Source of the DNA: Channallabes apus
Taxonomy: Eukaryota; Chordata; Actinopteri; Siluriformes; Clariidae
Length of the DNA stretch: 64,000 nucleotides
Reading direction: 5' to 3'
NCBI GenBank assembly: GCA_030522415.1
Contig: CM060108.1
Span: forward strand, 36,460,256 to 36,524,255
The notes beneath the pieces are model-generated. The model searched no databases and was not told where the DNA came from. It was given only the letters and a program-made list of their open reading frames with translations. Below are positions 61,054 through 64,000 of this stretch, one piece after another; position 1 is the first letter of the stretch; the number at the start of each line of letters is the position of its first letter. The position numbers were made by a program, and so were the translations under genes.

Positions 61054-64000
61054 TCAGTCTCTGAGACGTGCAGGCGGTCGGCGCTGGCGCTGTGAACGCC
61101 GGAGCCCTGCTGTAGACGAAACGTGAACATTAGCCTGAGGCGGTCCGGCCTCCCCAGCAGTTGCTGTCTCACCGGCATGCGGCTGGTAGGGAGCGAGACG
61201 GTCTCGGTGAAGCACAATCATCCGTGCTCGCCCCGCCAGCCGCACCCGGTAGACGACATCCGAAAGCCGAACGATCACCGTGCAGGGTCCCACCCAGTGG
61301 GACATCAGTTTGGGTGATAGCCCTCTCTTCCTTCTCGGGGAATAAACCCATACCTGCTCTCCCGGCTCAAAGTCTCGCCCCCGGCTATGAGTGTCATAAA
61401 CCCGGAGCTGCTTAACACCGGCGTCCGCCAAGTGTTTGCGCGCTAACTCGTGAACACAGAACAGTTTTTCTCTCAAAGAACAAAAATAATCCAACCCCGG
61501 TTCCGTGGGTAAGTCCGATTGTGGAGGTGGTCCAAAAACAAGGTCCACTGGAGTGCGCAGCTCGCGGCCAAACATGAGAACAGCTGGCGTTAGCTGCGAT
61601 GACTCCTGTACTGCTGTGCGATATGCCCAAAGCACGAGAGGCAAATGTTCGTCCCAATCGCGTTGCCGATCGCTGGTATGTAGGGCGAGTTGTGTGGTGA
61701 GCGTCCGATTGAAGCGCTCCACGAGGCCGTCACTTTGTGGATGAAGTGGCGTGGTGCGGGTCTTTTTCACCCCGAGGCGTTCGCACACCGCCGCAAACGC
61801 CTCCGCCTCGAAGTTGCGCCCCTGATCGCTGTGTAACTGCTCTGGAGCGCCGAACCGGCTGAACACCTCATCCACTAGCACTCGGGCCGTGGTGGAGGCG
61901 CTCTGATCAGGCACAGCGAAAGCCTCAGGCCACTTTGTGAAGGAATCCACGACGACCAGCACATAACGGTTAACCCGATCGGAAACGGGGAACGGTCCAA
62001 GGATGTCCACGCCCATACGCTCCATGGGTGCCCCCACCCGAAAGTCCTGCAGCGGTGCTCGCGAGCGCTGGGTAGGGCCCTTCTTTGCTGTGCATGAGTC
62101 GCATCTGTGGACAAAGAGTTCGCTATCAGTATGACAACCTGGCCAGTAGAAACGGGCGCGCAACCGCCGCAAAGTTTTTGTCACACCGAAGTGTCCCGAA
62201 CCCGTATGCCCGTGAACCAACCCCAACACGCACGCCCTCAAAGTCCTGGGTACCAGAAGCCGAAAACACTCGCCAGCGCCGCACAGCCGTTCCCAGCGGC
62301 GGTAGAGTAAACCTTCCCGCAACGCTAGGCGGGTAAACTGCGAGTGGAGAGCCTTTGCCTCTAGCCCCAGATGGGCGATCGCGGTATAATCTGGTCTCAG
62401 GCCCGCTTTAACCCAACCCAGTACTTGCTGCAGAACCGGATCACCCTCCTGCTCGGCTGCGAGCTGATCATTGTCCAGCTGTGGCACAGGTGAGATGACG
62501 GTGGGAGGTGCCCTAGACGAGGCAGTGACTCGGCTGTATGCCGGAACGGTCGGCTGATCACCCCCGGGGGTTCCGGAGGATTGAACGGGAGGGATGTTGT
62601 GCATCAGTGGTTCCGGGGCATGGCCCGTGTCGCAACCGCGCTCCTCGACCCGCTCGCAGTACCGACAACGCGCTTCGCTGCATGGCCAGCGGGATAACAC
62701 GTCGGCGTTAGCGTGTAGCTTCCCGGCTCGGTGTTCAATAGTGACGCTATAGTCCTGTAATCGCTCCAGCCAATGCGCTAATTGCCCCTCGGGTTCTTTA
62801 AAACTCAGCAGCCACACTAGCGAAGCGTGATCAGTCCGCAGCAGGAAGGTTTGCCCGTATAAGTACGGCCGGAAATGTTTGAACGCCGCGACGACAGCTA
62901 ACAGCTCGCGCTGCGTGACGCAATAATTCCGCTCGGGTCCAGACAACGCTCGGCTGAAATACGCGACAACCCGCTCTTGGCCACCGGAAACCTGAGACAG
63001 CACGGCCCCCAGCCCTACATCGCTCGCGTCTGTGTCAAGGATGAACGCGCGCGCTGCATCCGGATAACCGAGGACGGGACACGTGACCAAGGCTTCGCGC
63101 AACCGAGCGAACGCGCGCGCATGTACAACCTCCCAGCGGAACGGCTGGTTCTTTTTAGTCAACCCATGCAACGGACTTGCGACGGTGGCGAAGTCTTTCA
63201 CAAACCGGCGGTAGTACGAGGCTAACCCGAGGAAAGTGCGCAGCTGCGACACATTCACCGGTTCTGGCCAATTCTGTACTGCAGCGATTTTGGTTGGGTC
63301 GGTAGCAATCCCGTTCACACTAATTATGTGGCCCAGAAACGCGGTCTCTCGACGCAACAGCTGGCACTTCCTAGGATTGAGCCGCAAGTTCGCCCGTCGG
63401 ATAGCCAAAAATACCACCCGGAGATTAGCTAGCGCGACCTCAAACTCCTTGCCGTGCACCAGCAAATCATCCAGATAGACGACGCAACGGTTACGAGGGA
63501 TATCCGCCAACACTTTCTCCATCAACCGTTCAAACGTCGCCGGGGCGTTGCATAGACCGAAAGGCATACGCCGGAATTGCCACAGCCCGTGCCTGATCGA
63601 GAACGCGGTTTTAGGGCAGTCTTCCGGAGCGAGCTCTACTTGCCAATACCCGCTACGCAGCTCTAACGAGCTAAAACAAGCCGAGCCTGCGACATGTTCC
63701 AGCGCATCATCTATCCGTGGCAACGGGTATGAGTCCTTCCGCGTCACCGCATTTAACCGCCGGTAATCGACACAAGACCGCCAAGAATTGTCCCTCTTAC
63801 GCACAAGCACAACCGGTGAAGACCACGGTCCGGACGCTGGCTCAATGACGCCTGAGTCGACCATCTCACGCAGCTTCTGTTCGGCGACAGCCCGTTTAGC
63901 TAATGGGAGGCGTCTCGGGTGCAACCGAACAGGAGCTGCGTTCCCCGTATCAATCCTGTGCTGCACCAGATTGGTATGGGTGCAATCGCGCTCATCTACC
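61054..64000 (-). CDS. Gypsy pol: RT, RNase H, integrase (partial at edge)
   Basis: The frame is open across the right edge; the ATG at 63966 is not the true start, because VDERDCTHTNLVQHRIDTG is already in frame. RT shows PFGLCNAPATFERLM and VVYLDDLLVHG, but motif A reads SSLELRSGYWQVE with glutamate (GAG at 63661-63663) where the catalytic aspartate is expected. RNase H: DTDASDVGLGAVL, QRELLAVV and RTDHASLVWLL. Integrase: the zinc-binding region HGHTGSGHFG...CDSCTAKKG, then D (GVDILGPFPVS), D (LHSDQGRNFE) and E (GLVERFNRT). A chromo-like C-terminal GPCTVIVRLSDVVYRVRL follows. Apart from motif A the protein looks intact. Confidence 0.9.
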   Translation of the reverse strand, partial: VDERDCTHTNLVQHRIDTGNAAPVRLHPRRLPLAKRAVAEQKLREMVDSGVIEPASGPWSSPVVLVRKRDNSWRSCVDYRRLNAVTRKDSYPLPRIDDALEHVAGSACFSSLELRSGYWQVELAPEDCPKTAFSIRHGLWQFRRMPFGLCNAPATFERLMEKVLADIPRNRCVVYLDDLLVHGKEFEVALANLRVVFLAIRRANLRLNPRKCQLLRRETAFLGHIISVNGIATDPTKIAAVQNWPEPVNVSQLRTFLGLASYYRRFVKDFATVASPLHGLTKKNQPFRWEVVHARAFARLREALVTCPVLGYPDAARAFILDTDASDVGLGAVLSQVSGGQERVVAYFSRALSGPERNYCVTQRELLAVVAAFKHFRPYLYGQTFLLRTDHASLVWLLSFKEPEGQLAHWLERLQDYSVTIEHRAGKLHANADVLSRWPCSEARCRYCERVEERGCDTGHAPEPLMHNIPPVQSSGTPGGDQPTVPAYSRVTASSRAPPTVISPVPQLDNDQLAAEQEGDPVLQQVLGWVKAGLRPDYTAIAHLGLEAKALHSQFTRLALREGLLYRRWERLCGAGECFRLLVPRTLRACVLGLVHGHTGSGHFGVTKTLRRLRARFYWPGCHTDSELFVHRCDSCTAKKGPTQRSRAPLQDFRVGAPMERMGVDILGPFPVSDRVNRYVLVVVDSFTKWPEAFAVPDQSASTTARVLVDEVFSRFGAPEQLHSDQGRNFEAEAFAAVCERLGVKKTRTTPLHPQSDGLVERFNRTLTTQLALHTSDRQRDWDEHLPLVLWAYRTAVQESSQLTPAVLMFGRELRTPVDLVFGPPPQSDLPTEPGLDYFCSLREKLFCVHELARKHLADAGVKQLRVYDTHSRGRDFEPGEQVWVYSPRRKRGLSPKLMSHWVGPCTVIVRLSDVVYRVRLAGRARMIVLHRDRLAPYQPHAGETATAGEAGPPQANVHVSSTAGLRRSQRQRRPPARLRD

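Larger units (their letters stand above)
60769..64000 (-). mobile_element. Ty3/Gypsy element, 3' part, continues past the window
   Basis: Minus-strand element with its 3' LTR at 60769-61008, a polypurine tract next to it (GGGTGGGGGCAG, 61009-61020 on the minus strand) and pol from 61054 to beyond the right edge. The other LTR, gag and protease lie outside. It inserted 20 bases to the right of solo LTR S copy 2. Confidence 0.88.

Overview
The window is repeat-dominated vertebrate DNA. The element mix is Tc1/mariner-like, hAT, PIF/Harbinger-like, DIRS, BEL/Pao, Ty3/Gypsy, a Rex1/Babar-type LINE and RTE-type LINEs, with frequent (TA)n and (CA)n arrays. That mix, and the number of Tc1 copies in particular, points to a teleost fish. 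An ostariophysan such as a catfish or characin is possible, but that is inference. No complete host gene was found. Four short stretches could be host or unknown exons (4276-4389, 17326-18562, 25602-25846, 59262-59324). All names come from motif recognition by eye and memory of the families; no search was run.

Layout. 1-4243: the 3' end of an RTE-type LINE abuts a Tc1 element (A), which holds a hAT element (8-bp target duplication), which holds a second Tc1 (B copy 1). 5567-7246: a Harbinger-like remnant cut by Tc1-C copy 1. 7270-7343: a tRNA-Gly-like sequence. 8981-17072: a BEL/Pao retrotransposon on the minus strand with both LTRs, a lost reverse transcriptase core and a nested hAT. 17326-18562: a decayed spliced gene on the minus strand. 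19404-19966: a solo LTR of the same BEL family, inverted. 20066-21570: Tc1-B copy 2. 21589-23453: a truncated Gypsy with LTR and gag only. 23813-24260: a decayed zinc-finger ORF. 26743-26861: a near-perfect palindrome.

The centrepiece is 27.2-47.9 kb, a stack of insertions in which almost every junction can be read. Tc1-G holds hAT-A1 (27665-47824). hAT-A1 holds a DIRS tyrosine-recombinase retrotransposon (28887-45804) and, separately, a second inverted copy of itself, hAT-A2. The DIRS holds a CACTG-ended transposon (34050-45783). That in turn holds a small hAT (34778-35446) and a complete, very young Gypsy element (36154-44791).

The last part (47.8-64 kb) has a Tc1 with inverted halves around a palindrome-ended MITE, a Tc1 (E) carrying a full-length LINE with an intact 976-residue frame (50016-53255), Tc1-C copy 2, a LINE tail, Tc1-F cut by a solo LTR, a second solo LTR, and a minus-strand Gypsy element running off the right edge. 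The coding sequences are transposition machinery (transposases, gag, protease, reverse transcriptase, RNase H, integrase, tyrosine recombinase), not a host pathway. Candidates for recent activity are the LINE at 50016-53255 and the Gypsy at 36154-44791; most others are visibly broken.
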